Source: Fimenecus sp045633505 (GTDB taxonomy: Bacteria > Bacillota > Clostridia > Oscillospirales > Acutalibacteraceae). From it: a DNA stretch of 14,336 bases. Of the stretch, positions 1-7,814 are shown one piece after another. The stretch covers positions 1 through 14,336 of the forward strand of contig JAZQYK010000021.1 of the NCBI GenBank assembly GCA_045633505.1, in the 5' to 3' direction. The position numbers were made by a program, and so were the translations under genes. Numbering within the stretch: the first letter of the stretch is position 1; the number at the start of each line of letters is the position of its first letter. The notes under the pieces are model-generated. The model worked only from the letters and a program-made list of their open reading frames with translations, ran no database searches and was not told the DNA's origin.

Positions 1-116
1 AATTTGTTTTAAGACCAATGCTTGATATTGATTTCCAAAATAAATTTATTGATAGGGAAAAGCTGATATCATCATTGACGGGTGAGGGTATAGAGCTTTA
101 TTTAGAAAAATTATAG
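1..116 (+). CDS. 3' end of an unidentified protein (partial)
   Basis: An open frame enters from the left edge (first complete codon at position 3) and ends at the TAG at 114-116. It gives 37 visible C-terminal residues, beginning FVLRPMLDIDFQNK and ending ELYLEKL. The tail is mixed charged and hydrophobic, with no motif I can assign to a family. Its stop lies 13 bases before the next ATG on the same strand, so the two genes are probably cotranscribed. It could also be a chance open frame, but the position, spacing and protein-like composition favour a real gene end. No function is proposed. Confidence 0.6.
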   Translation, partial: FVLRPMLDIDFQNKFIDREKLISSLTGEGIELYLEKL

Positions 117-129
117 AAAACGGTGTTTT

Positions 130-1020
130 ATGTATTACATAATTATGGACTTGGAGTGGAACAATTCTTATATGAAATCCACTCAAAAATTTATAAATGA
201 AATTATAGAAATCGGCGCTGTAAAACTTGATGAACAGTTGCAGGTGGTTGATACTTTTTCTGAACTTGTAAAACCGACTGTATCGAAGAAACTTCGCTCA
301 AGAATTAAAAATCTTACGCATATTACGAACGAAGAAATTTGTAACGGAAGACCTTTTTCAGAGGTAATCAAAAGATTTAAAAAGTGGGCTGGCAGTGATG
401 CAATTGTGATGACCTGGGGTGACACGGATATCCGCACGATGCTCACTAATTTCAAATGCTTCTTAAAAAAAGACTCAATTGATTTTATTTCCAGATATGC
501 AGACCTTCAACGATATTGTCAGTGCTTTATAAATATGGAAAACGTTCAACAGGCTGGACTTTCTTATGCTGCTGAATGTTTGGAAATTGACGCTGAAAAA
601 TATCCTCATCACAGAGCTTTGGATGATAGCCTTTTAAGTGCTGAATGTTTTAAAAAGGTTTATAATAAAGAAAAACTTAACGAATTCATAAAAACTTGCG
701 ACGCAGATTTTTATGCTAGACTAGCTTTTAAACCTTACGTAATCAAAGATAAAAATGACCCGTTGATTGATAAAAATCTATTTAATTGCTATTGTGATAT
801 ATGCGGCGGCAAAGTTGAAACGTTAAAGAAATGGAAGTTTATGAATCAATCTTTCCGTGCATTGTTTTATTGCGAAAACTGTAATCGTGAGTTCAGGGTA
901 AATCTCAGAGTGAAAAAGTTTTATGACAGACTTGATATCAAGAGAAATTATTCAGAAATTATTAAAACTCCCATTGAAAATTCTAACGAATTAAACGCAA
1001 AAAAAGACCTGCTCAAATGA
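130..1020 (+). CDS. DEDDh-family 3'-5' exonuclease with C-terminal zinc-ribbon-like domain
   Basis: Predicted DnaQ/ERI1-like 3'-5' exonuclease of 296 residues that would remove nucleotides from RNA or DNA 3' ends using two metal ions. Exo I is DLEW (D7, E9), exo II lies around TWGDTD (D98 or D100), and exo III is HRALDD (H161, D166), the H-x4-D spacing of the DEDDh class. The exonuclease fold takes up about residues 1-185. The remainder is an extension carrying C222-x2-C225 and C248-x2-C251, which looks like a zinc ribbon and may help bind nucleic acid. The start is the first ATG after the upstream stop. Its ribosome site (AACGGTG) is weak, and Met6 just before the catalytic Asp is an unlikely alternative. 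The closest known type is the ERI1/KapD-like exonuclease group. Substrate (RNA or DNA) cannot be told from the sequence. The last codons overlap the terminator of the convergent serC-serA operon. Confidence 0.82.
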   Translation: MYYIIMDLEWNNSYMKSTQKFINEIIEIGAVKLDEQLQVVDTFSELVKPTVSKKLRSRIKNLTHITNEEICNGRPFSEVIKRFKKWAGSDAIVMTWGDTDIRTMLTNFKCFLKKDSIDFISRYADLQRYCQCFINMENVQQAGLSYAAECLEIDAEKYPHHRALDDSLLSAECFKKVYNKEKLNEFIKTCDADFYARLAFKPYVIKDKNDPLIDKNLFNCYCDICGGKVETLKKWKFMNQSFRALFYCENCNREFRVNLRVKKFYDRLDIKRNYSEIIKTPIENSNELNAKKDLLK

Positions 1021-1029
1021 GCAGGTCTT
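999..1029 (-). terminator. Rho-independent terminator of the serC-serA operon, inside the exonuclease 3' end
   Basis: A perfect 11-bp stem (AAGACCTGCTC at 1004-1014 pairing with 1019-1029) encloses a 4-base loop. Read on the minus strand it is followed by seven T residues (complement of the A run at 999-1005), as expected for a terminator 13 bases beyond the serA stop. On the plus strand the hairpin is followed by AAAATTTT rather than a clean T run, so it may end the exonuclease transcript less efficiently. The left arm is read as the final codons of the exonuclease gene. Confidence 0.85.
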
Positions 1030-1042
1030 AAAATTTTAAAAC

Positions 1043-2206
1043 TTATTTAATTACTCTTATGCGAATAATTCCGTTAATTTTCTTTAACGCTTCAAGTGAT
1101 TCAGGTGAGGCTTCCGTATCAGAGTCAATAACGGTATAAGCGTATTCACCCTTTGACTTATTTACCATATTATCAATATTAACGTCTTCGTTAGCAAATG
1201 CTGATGTAATCTTGCTTACAATACCTGAAATGTTTTTGTGCATAATTGTAATTCGGTGTTTTTCAGGCTGTGCGAGAGTTACGGCAGGGAAATTGACGGA
1301 GTTAACAATACTTCCGTTTTCAAGAAAATCAGCAATCTGGTCAACTGCCATCATTGCACAATTGTCTTCTGATTCAGGAGTTGAAGCACCCAAGTGAGGA
1401 ATAGCAATAACGCCCGTTGCGCCTATAACCGCATCATTAGGGAAATCAGTTACGTAACAAGCAACTTTACCGTTTTCAAGAGCAGTAAGAATACTGTCAG
1501 TATCAACAAGCTCACCGCGAGCAAAGTTGAGAATTCTAACTTCATCCTTCATTGTTGCAATTGTATCTGCATTTATCATTCCGCGAGTACCGTCATTAAG
1601 AGGCAAGTGAAGTGTGATATAATCACTTTCAGCATAAATTGTGTTAAGGCTGTCAGTGAGTCTTACGTGGTGATTAAGCGTAATACTCTGTGCAACTGAA
1701 AGATATGGGTCGTAACCGATTACTTTCATTCCAAGTGCAGCAGCAGCGTTTGCAACGAGAATACCAATTGCGCCAAGACCGATTACGCCAAGAGTCTTGC
1801 CCTTAATTTCAGGACCTGCAAAGGCACTTTTACCTTTTTCAACGTCCTTTGGTACGGTGTCACCGTTGCCTTTTAATGTTTTGGCCCAATCAATTGCAGG
1901 AATTATCTTTCTTGATGAAAGGAAAAGACCTGTAAGCACAAGCTCCTTAACTGCATTTGCATTAGCGCCAGGTGTGTTAAAAACTACAACACCTGTTTCA
2001 CTGCATTTGTCAATTGGAATATTGTTAACACCTGCACCTGCACGGGCAATAGCAAGAGTGTTAGCATCAAGCTCCATATCGTGCATTGATGCTGAACGAA
2101 CAAGAATTGCATCGGGATTAGCCATATCAGTAGCACAATTGTATTGGTCACTGAAACGGCAAAGACCCGTATTGGAAATTTTATTTAAAGTTAAAATATT
2201 GTACAT
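1043..2206 (-). CDS. serA: D-3-phosphoglycerate dehydrogenase with C-terminal ACT domain
   Basis: Oxidises 3-phosphoglycerate to 3-phosphohydroxypyruvate with NAD+, the first step of serine biosynthesis in the cytoplasm. The 387-residue protein has a split substrate-binding domain, a Rossmann NAD domain with GVIGLGAIG (about 140-148), catalytic Arg230 in NFARGELVD and catalytic His271 in IPHLGAST. Where E. coli SerA has its catalytic Glu269, simple alignment places Asp258 (TDFPND). Residues about 317-387 (HRITIMHKNISGIVSKI onward) form an ACT domain, which in this family usually senses serine; feedback inhibition is therefore likely but inferred. The start is set by an AAGGAG site that overlaps the serC stop codon (TAA at 2219-2221), which suggests translational coupling to serC 12 bases upstream. 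It is the second gene of the serC-serA operon and ends just before the terminator at 999-1029. Confidence 0.95.
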   Translation of the reverse strand: MYNILTLNKISNTGLCRFSDQYNCATDMANPDAILVRSASMHDMELDANTLAIARAGAGVNNIPIDKCSETGVVVFNTPGANANAVKELVLTGLFLSSRKIIPAIDWAKTLKGNGDTVPKDVEKGKSAFAGPEIKGKTLGVIGLGAIGILVANAAAALGMKVIGYDPYLSVAQSITLNHHVRLTDSLNTIYAESDYITLHLPLNDGTRGMINADTIATMKDEVRILNFARGELVDTDSILTALENGKVACYVTDFPNDAVIGATGVIAIPHLGASTPESEDNCAMMAVDQIADFLENGSIVNSVNFPAVTLAQPEKHRITIMHKNISGIVSKITSAFANEDVNIDNMVNKSKGEYAYTVIDSDTEASPESLEALKKINGIIRIRVIK

Positions 2207-2218
2207 AGTATTTACTCC

Positions 2219-3301
2219 TTATGAATTTGCTTTTTCAAAGTCTGCCATAAATTCAACGAGCTTTTCTACACCTTCAACAGGCATTGCATTGTAGATTGAA
2301 GCTCTCATACCGCCAACTGAACGGTGGCCTTTAAGGTTTACAAAACCTGCTTCGGTTGCTTCTTTAATGAATTTTGCATTAAGTTCTTCACTGTCTGTAA
2401 CGAAAGGAACGTTCATAAGTGAACGGTCTTCAGGAACGACAGTTCCTTTGAACATATTGCTGTTGTCAAGGAAATCATAAAGAATTTTTGCTTTCTTTTC
2501 ATTTCTTTCTTTGATTGCTTCGAGACCACCCATATCCTTAAGCCATTCAAGAACGAGTTTACAGATATAAATTGTATAGCAGGGTGGAGTGTTGTAGAGT
2601 GAATCGTTATCTGCCATAATCTGATAATTAAGCATTGTTGGTGTGATATCTCTTGCGTTACCGAGCATATCCTCACGGATAATACAAATTGTAAGACCAG
2701 CAGGAGCAACGTTCTTTTGTGCGCCGCCGTAAATCATTGCAAACTTTGAAACATCAATAGGTTCTGATAAGAAGCAAGATGAAATGTCTGCAATAAGCGG
2801 AACGTCACCGGTGTCGGGAAGTTCGTGATAAACAGTACCGTAAATTGTATTATTCATACAGATATAGAAATAGTCAGCGTCTTTTGTAAACTCATTTTTA
2901 TCAAGTTTTGGAATGTATGAGAATGTCTTGTCAGCAGAAGATGCAACTGCCTTACATTCACCGTATTTCTGCGCTTCCTGATATGCTTTCTTTGCCCACT
3001 GACCTGTAATAACAAAATCAGCTTTACCATTTTTATTCATAAAGTTAAGAGGAATGGCAGCAAACTGTGTTGAAGCACCGCCCTGTAAGAAAAGAACCTT
3101 ATAATTCTCAGGAATATTATAAAGTTCGCGAAGAAGCTGTTCAGCACCCTTGATGATTGAGTCATAAACCTTTGAACGATGGCTCATTTCCATAACGGAT
3201 TGACCGCTTCCTTCATAATCAAGCATTTCTGCTGCTGCTTTTTTTAATACTTCTTCAGGTAACATTGATGGACCTGCTGAAAAATTGTAAACTCTTGCCA
3301 T
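2219..3301 (-). CDS. serC: Phosphoserine aminotransferase
   Basis: PLP-dependent class V aminotransferase of 360 residues that converts 3-phosphohydroxypyruvate and glutamate to phosphoserine and 2-oxoglutarate; the same enzyme type can also act in pyridoxine synthesis. The N-terminus RVYNFSAGPSMLP is the SerC signature. HRS at 41-43 and GHRSVGGMRAS around 325-335 are phosphate-binding regions, and Lys196 in YGGAQKN is the PLP Schiff-base lysine. The frame is open 81 bases further upstream, but the start at 3301 is chosen because GGAGGT sits just before that ATG, the protein then has the usual family length, and the longer form would add residues with no family match. No serB (phosphoserine phosphatase) is present in the window. 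Confidence 0.96.
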   Translation of the reverse strand: MARVYNFSAGPSMLPEEVLKKAAAEMLDYEGSGQSVMEMSHRSKVYDSIIKGAEQLLRELYNIPENYKVLFLQGGASTQFAAIPLNFMNKNGKADFVITGQWAKKAYQEAQKYGECKAVASSADKTFSYIPKLDKNEFTKDADYFYICMNNTIYGTVYHELPDTGDVPLIADISSCFLSEPIDVSKFAMIYGGAQKNVAPAGLTICIIREDMLGNARDITPTMLNYQIMADNDSLYNTPPCYTIYICKLVLEWLKDMGGLEAIKERNEKKAKILYDFLDNSNMFKGTVVPEDRSLMNVPFVTDSEELNAKFIKEATEAGFVNLKGHRSVGGMRASIYNAMPVEGVEKLVEFMADFEKANS

Positions 3302-3364
3302 AAGATAACCTCCAAAATTGTTCTTTGCAATAAATAATATGTTAATTTTTTGAACATTGACCGC

Positions 3365-3394
3365 ATTATAGCAAAAAAACAACTATTATGTCAA
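3365..3394 (-). promoter_or_regulatory. Near-consensus sigma-A promoter for serC-serA
   Basis: On the minus strand a perfect TTGACA (-35, 3394-3389) and a perfect TATAAT (-10, 3370-3365) are separated by 18 bases. Transcription would start near 3358, leaving a leader of about 57 bases with no obvious riboswitch or T-box fold. A-rich DNA just upstream of the -35 (3404-3410 and beyond) could act as an UP element. Confidence 0.82.
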
Positions 3395-3403
3395 TAGATA
3401 GTT
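3381..3403. promoter_or_regulatory. Possible operator: inverted repeat across the serC -35 box
   Basis: AACTAT (3381-3386) is repeated in inverted form as ATAGTT (3398-3403) with 11 bases between, and CTATT (3383-3387) pairs with AATAG (3393-3397) about a slightly different centre. The repeat covers the -35 hexamer of the serC promoter, a usual place for a repressor to bind. AT-rich short repeats arise often by chance, so this is tentative. Confidence 0.3.
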
Positions 3404-3514
3404 AAAAAAATAACAATGTTTTTTGTAAAAAATTAAAAATTCCTGAAAAACTTGTTTAAAGTTTTAACAATCTCGACAAAATACTCGCAAATTTAAAAAA
3501 TATTTCCTTAAATG

Positions 3515-3543
3515 TTGCAGGAACGGTAATTTTATTATATAAT
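3515..3543 (+). promoter_or_regulatory. Sigma-A promoter for the lon operon
   Basis: TTGCAG (3515-3520) and a perfect TATAAT (3538-3543) are separated by 17 bases. Transcription would start near 3550, giving a leader of only about 26 bases before the lon ATG at 3576, with an AGGAG ribosome site at 3559-3563. I see no CIRCE element or CtsR-type heptad repeat around it, so heat control of lon is not evident here. Confidence 0.75.
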
Positions 3544-3575
3544 ATAAGTTCAATAATTAGGAGTGATATAAACTA

Positions 3576-5927
3576 ATGAAAAATATAGATTCAAACGTTG
3601 TTGAAAGTAATTATAAATCATTCTCAATGCCGATGGTTGCATTGAGGGGACTTGTGATTTTTCCTGAAATGACTTTGCATTTTGATGTGGGCAGAAAGAA
3701 ATCGGCCCGCGCAATTCATGCGGCAATGGAAAGAAAATCCAATATTTTTCTTTCCACACAAATTGATATTGAGTGTGAAGACCCACGATTAGAAGACGTT
3801 AATTCATCAGGTGTTGTTTGCGAGATTAAACAAGTTATGAAACTTCCGGGAACAGATACCTTGCGCGTGGTAGTTTGCGGACTTTTCAGAGCAGAGATTG
3901 TTCATATTACATCTGCAAGTCCTTATCTTTCAGCCATTGTTCATAAGATTGAAACGGAGAAAGTTTCCGTTGAAGATAAGAATTATGAAGAAGCACTCGT
4001 GCGTCGTCTTGTAGGTATTTTTGAAGATTATGCATATTTTCTTCCAAAGTTGCCGCCTGATATCGTTGTGGGTGTAACCGTCAGAAAAGAAACGGCTGAA
4101 CTTACCGATTACATACTTGCAAACATACCTCTTGAATATTCGGTTAAACAGTTTTTTCTCGAAGAGCTTAATCCGCTAAAAAGAGCAGAAAGTCTTTGTC
4201 TCGTCTTAACCCGTGAAATTGAATTACTTTCAATTGAAGAAGAAATCAACCAGAAGGTTCAGGAGCAGATGGAAGAAAATCAACGCGAGTATTATCTTCG
4301 CGAACAGATTAAAGCGATTTCCGATGAACTTAACGACGGTGACGGCGCAATCTGTGAGGCAGAAGATTTTAAAGAGAAAATCCGTGCGATTGGATTTAAT
4401 GCAGACGTTGAACACAAACTTATTAAAGAATGTGACAGACTTATGAAGATGCAGTCATCAAGTCCTGAATCAGCCGTTGTAAGAAATTATCTTGATAAAA
4501 TAGTTTCATTACCGTGGGGATATTGTACTGAAGAAAATCTGGACGTTGAACATGCTGAAACGGTTCTTGATAACGACCATTACGGTCTTTCAGACGTTAA
4601 AGAGAGAATTATTGAATTTCTTGCAGTACGAAAAATCAATCCCGATGTAAAAGGGCAGATTATTTGTCTTGCGGGACCTCCGGGAGTTGGTAAAACCTCA
4701 ATTGCCCGTTCACTTGCATCTGCAATGGGCAGAAGCTATGCTCGAATTTCTCTCGGCGGTGTTCGTGACGAGGCTGATATCCGCGGTCACAGAAAGACTT
4801 ACATCGGCTCAATGCCGGGTAGAATTATTGAGGCTATCGAACAAGCCAAAAGTTCAAATCCGCTCATTCTTCTTGACGAGGTTGACAAATTAGGTTCTGA
4901 CCATCGCGGTGACCCGTCTTCAGCGCTTCTTGAAGTGCTTGACGGCGAACAGAACAGCACTTTTACTGACCATTATCTCGAAATTCCTTATGATTTAAGT
5001 AAGGTTATGTTTATAACCACCGCAAACGATAAAAGCAAAATTCCTGCACCGTTGCTCGACAGAATGGAAATCATTGATATTCCAGGTTATACTTATGAAG
5101 AAAAATTACAGATTGCCAAAAAGCATCTTGTTCCAAAGCAGATTGCGGCAAACGGTCTTAAAAAGTCCTATGTGAAATTTACTGATAAGGCACTCAAACT
5201 TATTATCAGTGGTTACACTAAAGAAGCAGGTGTTCGTGTTCTTGAAAGAACAATTGCATCAGTGCTTCGTAAAATTGCAGTTCAATATGCAAAAGGCTTT
5301 GACGGTAAAATTACAGTTAAAGATACTGATTTAGAAGGATATATCGGTGCAGTCAAATTCAAGCCTGATGAAAAGTCTCACAATGACCAGATTGGTGTTG
5401 TAAACGGACTTGCTTACACCTCAGTCGGCGGCACAATGCTGACAGTTGAGGTTGCCGTAATGGAAGGCACGGGCAAAATTGAATTGACGGGTTCGTTGGG
5501 GGACGTAATCAAAGAATCAGCAAAAGCCGCAATCAGTTACATTCGTGCAAATGCTGATAAATACAGAATTGATAAGGCTTTTTATCAAAACAAGGATATT
5601 CACATTCATTTCCCTGAGGGCGCAGTTCCAAAAGACGGACCGTCGGCAGGCGTAACGATTTTTACTGCGCTTGTGTCAGCGCTTTCAGGTTGCAAAGTGA
5701 AATCAAACGTTGCAATGACGGGCGAGATTACTATAACAGGCAGAGTGTTGGCAATTGGCGGACTTCGTGAAAAATCAATGGCGGCTTATGTTGAGGGCAT
5801 TAAAACAGTGATTATCCCCGAAGCAAACCGTAGTGATTTAGATAAGGTTGATGAAAAAGTAAAAGAAAGAATTAACTTTGTCTTTGCAAAAACGGGGGAC
5901 GACGTGCTTAAAGCGGCACTTGTATAG
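3576..5927 (+). CDS. lon: ATP-dependent protease Lon (LonA type)
   Basis: Cytoplasmic hexameric AAA+ serine protease that degrades misfolded and regulatory proteins. At 783 residues it is of normal LonA length. Residues 1 to about 210 are the N-terminal substrate-binding domain, and about 215-310 form a charged helical region. The AAA+ module follows, with Walker A GPPGVGKT (367-374, Lys373), Walker B LILLDEVDK (Asp434, Glu435) and a sensor/arginine region near LLDRMEI (Arg496). The C-terminal protease domain has the catalytic dyad Ser690 in PKDGPSAG and Lys733 in LREKSMAA. All key residues are present. It is first in the run lon-ysxC-lysA-dnaE. The lon-ysxC pairing is conserved in other Firmicutes, which supports both assignments. 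Confidence 0.97.
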   Translation: MKNIDSNVVESNYKSFSMPMVALRGLVIFPEMTLHFDVGRKKSARAIHAAMERKSNIFLSTQIDIECEDPRLEDVNSSGVVCEIKQVMKLPGTDTLRVVVCGLFRAEIVHITSASPYLSAIVHKIETEKVSVEDKNYEEALVRRLVGIFEDYAYFLPKLPPDIVVGVTVRKETAELTDYILANIPLEYSVKQFFLEELNPLKRAESLCLVLTREIELLSIEEEINQKVQEQMEENQREYYLREQIKAISDELNDGDGAICEAEDFKEKIRAIGFNADVEHKLIKECDRLMKMQSSSPESAVVRNYLDKIVSLPWGYCTEENLDVEHAETVLDNDHYGLSDVKERIIEFLAVRKINPDVKGQIICLAGPPGVGKTSIARSLASAMGRSYARISLGGVRDEADIRGHRKTYIGSMPGRIIEAIEQAKSSNPLILLDEVDKLGSDHRGDPSSALLEVLDGEQNSTFTDHYLEIPYDLSKVMFITTANDKSKIPAPLLDRMEIIDIPGYTYEEKLQIAKKHLVPKQIAANGLKKSYVKFTDKALKLIISGYTKEAGVRVLERTIASVLRKIAVQYAKGFDGKITVKDTDLEGYIGAVKFKPDEKSHNDQIGVVNGLAYTSVGGTMLTVEVAVMEGTGKIELTGSLGDVIKESAKAAISYIRANADKYRIDKAFYQNKDIHIHFPEGAVPKDGPSAGVTIFTALVSALSGCKVKSNVAMTGEITITGRVLAIGGLREKSMAAYVEGIKTVIIPEANRSDLDKVDEKVKERINFVFAKTGDDVLKAALV

Positions 5928-5939
5928 TAGAGGTAGTTT

Positions 5940-6527
5940 ATGAGATACGATAAAGCAGAATTTAAAGCGGCATACGGCACGTTCGGTCAGTTACCTGACT
6001 CGGATTTGCCCGAAATTGCTTTTGCAGGACGTTCAAATGTGGGAAAAAGTTCGCTTCTTAATAAGTTGTTTAACCGCAAAAGTCTTGCAAGGGTAAGTTC
6101 CGTGCCCGGTAAAACTATTACAATCAATTTTTATCAGGTTGATGAATACAATTTCGTCGATTTGCCAGGTTACGGTTATGCAAAGGTTGCGAAAACCGAA
6201 AAAGACCGTTGGGCAGAGATGATGGAGGGTTATTTTAACTCTGACCGTAACATCAAACTTGTTGTACAGCTTGTTGATATGCGCCATCCGCCGACGAAGG
6301 ATGATATTATGATGATGGAATTTTTACAGGCAACGGGCTACGAGTTTATTGTTGTTATGACAAAGGCTGATAAGCTCAAAAAGAAAAAGGATTACAACGA
6401 GCGTATTGAAAAATCAAAGCAAGAAATGAGCTTCGTGCCTGAAGAAAGACTTATTCCATTTTCATCGGAAACAGGCGCAGGTCTTGACATAGTTAAAAAA
6501 TATATTGAAAAATATTTAGGAGAATAA
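5940..6527 (+). CDS. ysxC: Ribosome biogenesis GTP-binding protein YsxC/EngB
   Basis: TrmE-Era-EngA-YihA-Septin class GTPase of 195 residues; in Bacillus this family is essential for assembly of the 50S ribosomal subunit. The G motifs are all visible: G1 GRSNVGKS (30-37), G2 threonine in GKTITINFY (about 58-65), G3 DLPGYG (74-79), G4 TKAD (141-144) and a G5-like FSSETGAG (174-181). There is no membrane segment. The start lies 12 bases after the lon stop and is preceded by AGAGG. Its own 3' end contains the ribosome site of the following gene. Also called engB or yihA. Confidence 0.96.
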   Translation: MRYDKAEFKAAYGTFGQLPDSDLPEIAFAGRSNVGKSSLLNKLFNRKSLARVSSVPGKTITINFYQVDEYNFVDLPGYGYAKVAKTEKDRWAEMMEGYFNSDRNIKLVVQLVDMRHPPTKDDIMMMEFLQATGYEFIVVMTKADKLKKKKDYNERIEKSKQEMSFVPEERLIPFSSETGAGLDIVKKYIEKYLGE

Positions 6528-6529
6528 AA

Positions 6530-7801
6530 ATGAGCAAAACACCGTTTACTACTAAAGAAAAACTTGAAGAAATCGCAAAAGTGCATTCAACCCCATTCCA
6601 TCTTTACGATGAGGCAGGAATCCGTAAGAATGCAGAAAATCTTAAAAAAGCATTTGCTTGGAATAAGGGATTTAAGGAATATTTCGCAGTAAAAGCAACT
6701 CCAAACCCATTTCTTATCAACATTTTAAGAGAATACGGTTGCGGTTGCGACTGTTCATCTGTAACCGAGCTTATGCTTTCAAAAGCAATCGGTGCAGTAG
6801 GTGATGATATTATGTTCTCATCAAACGATACACCTCCTGCGGAATTTAAGTATGCTGACGATTTAGGTGCAATTATCAACCTTGATGATATTACAAATAT
6901 CGATATTCTTGAAAAAACACTCGGTTATCTTCCGAAGAAACTTTCTTGCCGTTACAATCCGGGCGGATATTTCTCAATCGCTAATAACATTATGGATAAT
7001 CCGGGTGATGCAAAGTATGGTATGACAACCGAACAACTTTTTGAAGCATTTAAGATTATGAAGTCAAAAGGCGTTGAGGAGTTTGGTATTCACGCATTCC
7101 TTGCTAGTAATACAGTTACAAATGAGTATTACCCGACACTTGCAAAAACTCTTTTTGAAGTTGCAGTAAAACTTAAAGAAGAAACAGGTGCTCACATTAA
7201 ATTCATTAACCTTTCAGGTGGTATCGGTATTCCATATCGTCCTGACCAGGAGGGCAACGACATCTTTGCAATCGGTGCAGGTGTTGAAAAGGTATATAAC
7301 GAAGTTCTTGTACCTGCAGGAATGGATGATGTTGCAATCTATACTGAACTTGGCAGATTTATGTTAGCTCCTTATGGTGCACTTGTAACTCGTGCAATTA
7401 ATGAAAAGCATACACATAAGGAATATATCGGTGTTGATGCTTGTGCAGTTAACCTTATGAGACCTGCAATTTACGGTGCATATCACCACATTACAGTTAT
7501 GGGCAAGGAAAATGAGCCTTGCGACTGTAAATATGACGTTACAGGTTCACTTTGTGAGAATAACGATAAATTCGCAATCGACAGAATGTTGCCAAAAATC
7601 GATATGGGTGATTTGCTCTTTATCCACGATACAGGCGCTCACGGTTTTGCTATGGGTTATAACTATAACGGTAAACTCAAGTCAGCAGAAATCCTTCTTA
7701 AAGAAGACGGTAGCTTCGATTTAATCCGTCGTGCAGAAACTCCTGCTGATTACTTCGCAACATTCGATTGCTTCGATTTTTATAAAAAGGTTACTGAATA
7801 A
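6530..7801 (+). CDS. lysA: Diaminopimelate decarboxylase-like PLP enzyme
   Basis: Fold-type III PLP decarboxylase of 423 residues, predicted to convert meso-diaminopimelate to lysine and CO2. Lys55 in YFAVKATPNP is the PLP lysine, LSGGIGIPY (228-236) is the glycine-rich phosphate loop, and TELGR (272-276) takes the place of the EPGR motif. Cys342-Glu343 with Asp346 in SLCENNDKFAID is the active-site segment that crosses the dimer, and HDTGAHGFAMGYNYNG (366-381) is the C-terminal PLP/substrate loop. The HIGSQ motif of classical LysA is replaced by IHAFLASN (187-194), so this belongs to a diverged clade I recall from gut Clostridia. Substrate is probably diaminopimelate, though a related amino acid such as a carboxy-polyamine cannot be excluded. 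AGGAG lies 7 bases before the ATG, inside the end of ysxC, giving a two-base gap. Confidence 0.88.
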   Translation: MSKTPFTTKEKLEEIAKVHSTPFHLYDEAGIRKNAENLKKAFAWNKGFKEYFAVKATPNPFLINILREYGCGCDCSSVTELMLSKAIGAVGDDIMFSSNDTPPAEFKYADDLGAIINLDDITNIDILEKTLGYLPKKLSCRYNPGGYFSIANNIMDNPGDAKYGMTTEQLFEAFKIMKSKGVEEFGIHAFLASNTVTNEYYPTLAKTLFEVAVKLKEETGAHIKFINLSGGIGIPYRPDQEGNDIFAIGAGVEKVYNEVLVPAGMDDVAIYTELGRFMLAPYGALVTRAINEKHTHKEYIGVDACAVNLMRPAIYGAYHHITVMGKENEPCDCKYDVTGSLCENNDKFAIDRMLPKIDMGDLLFIHDTGAHGFAMGYNYNGKLKSAEILLKEDGSFDLIRRAETPADYFATFDCFDFYKKVTE

Positions 7802-7814
7802 TTGAGGTAATATT

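Noticed and set aside
1797..2294. Open frame of 165 codons on the plus strand opposite serA
   Set aside because: It lies almost fully antisense to serA, whose assignment is secure from motifs and length, and it has no ribosome site or recognisable domain.
3302..3358. T-box or serine-responsive riboswitch in the serC leader
   Set aside because: The leader is about 57 bases, AT-rich and without a terminator hairpin or T-box core sequence.
3302..3382. Upstream extension of serC to an ATG at 3382
   Set aside because: The extra 27 residues match nothing in SerC proteins, the mRNA probably starts near 3358, and the ATG at 3301 has a strong GGAGGT site.
3482..3575. Heat-shock operator (CIRCE or CtsR box) before lon
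   Set aside because: No TTAGCACTC inverted repeat and no GGTCAAA heptad repeat is present.
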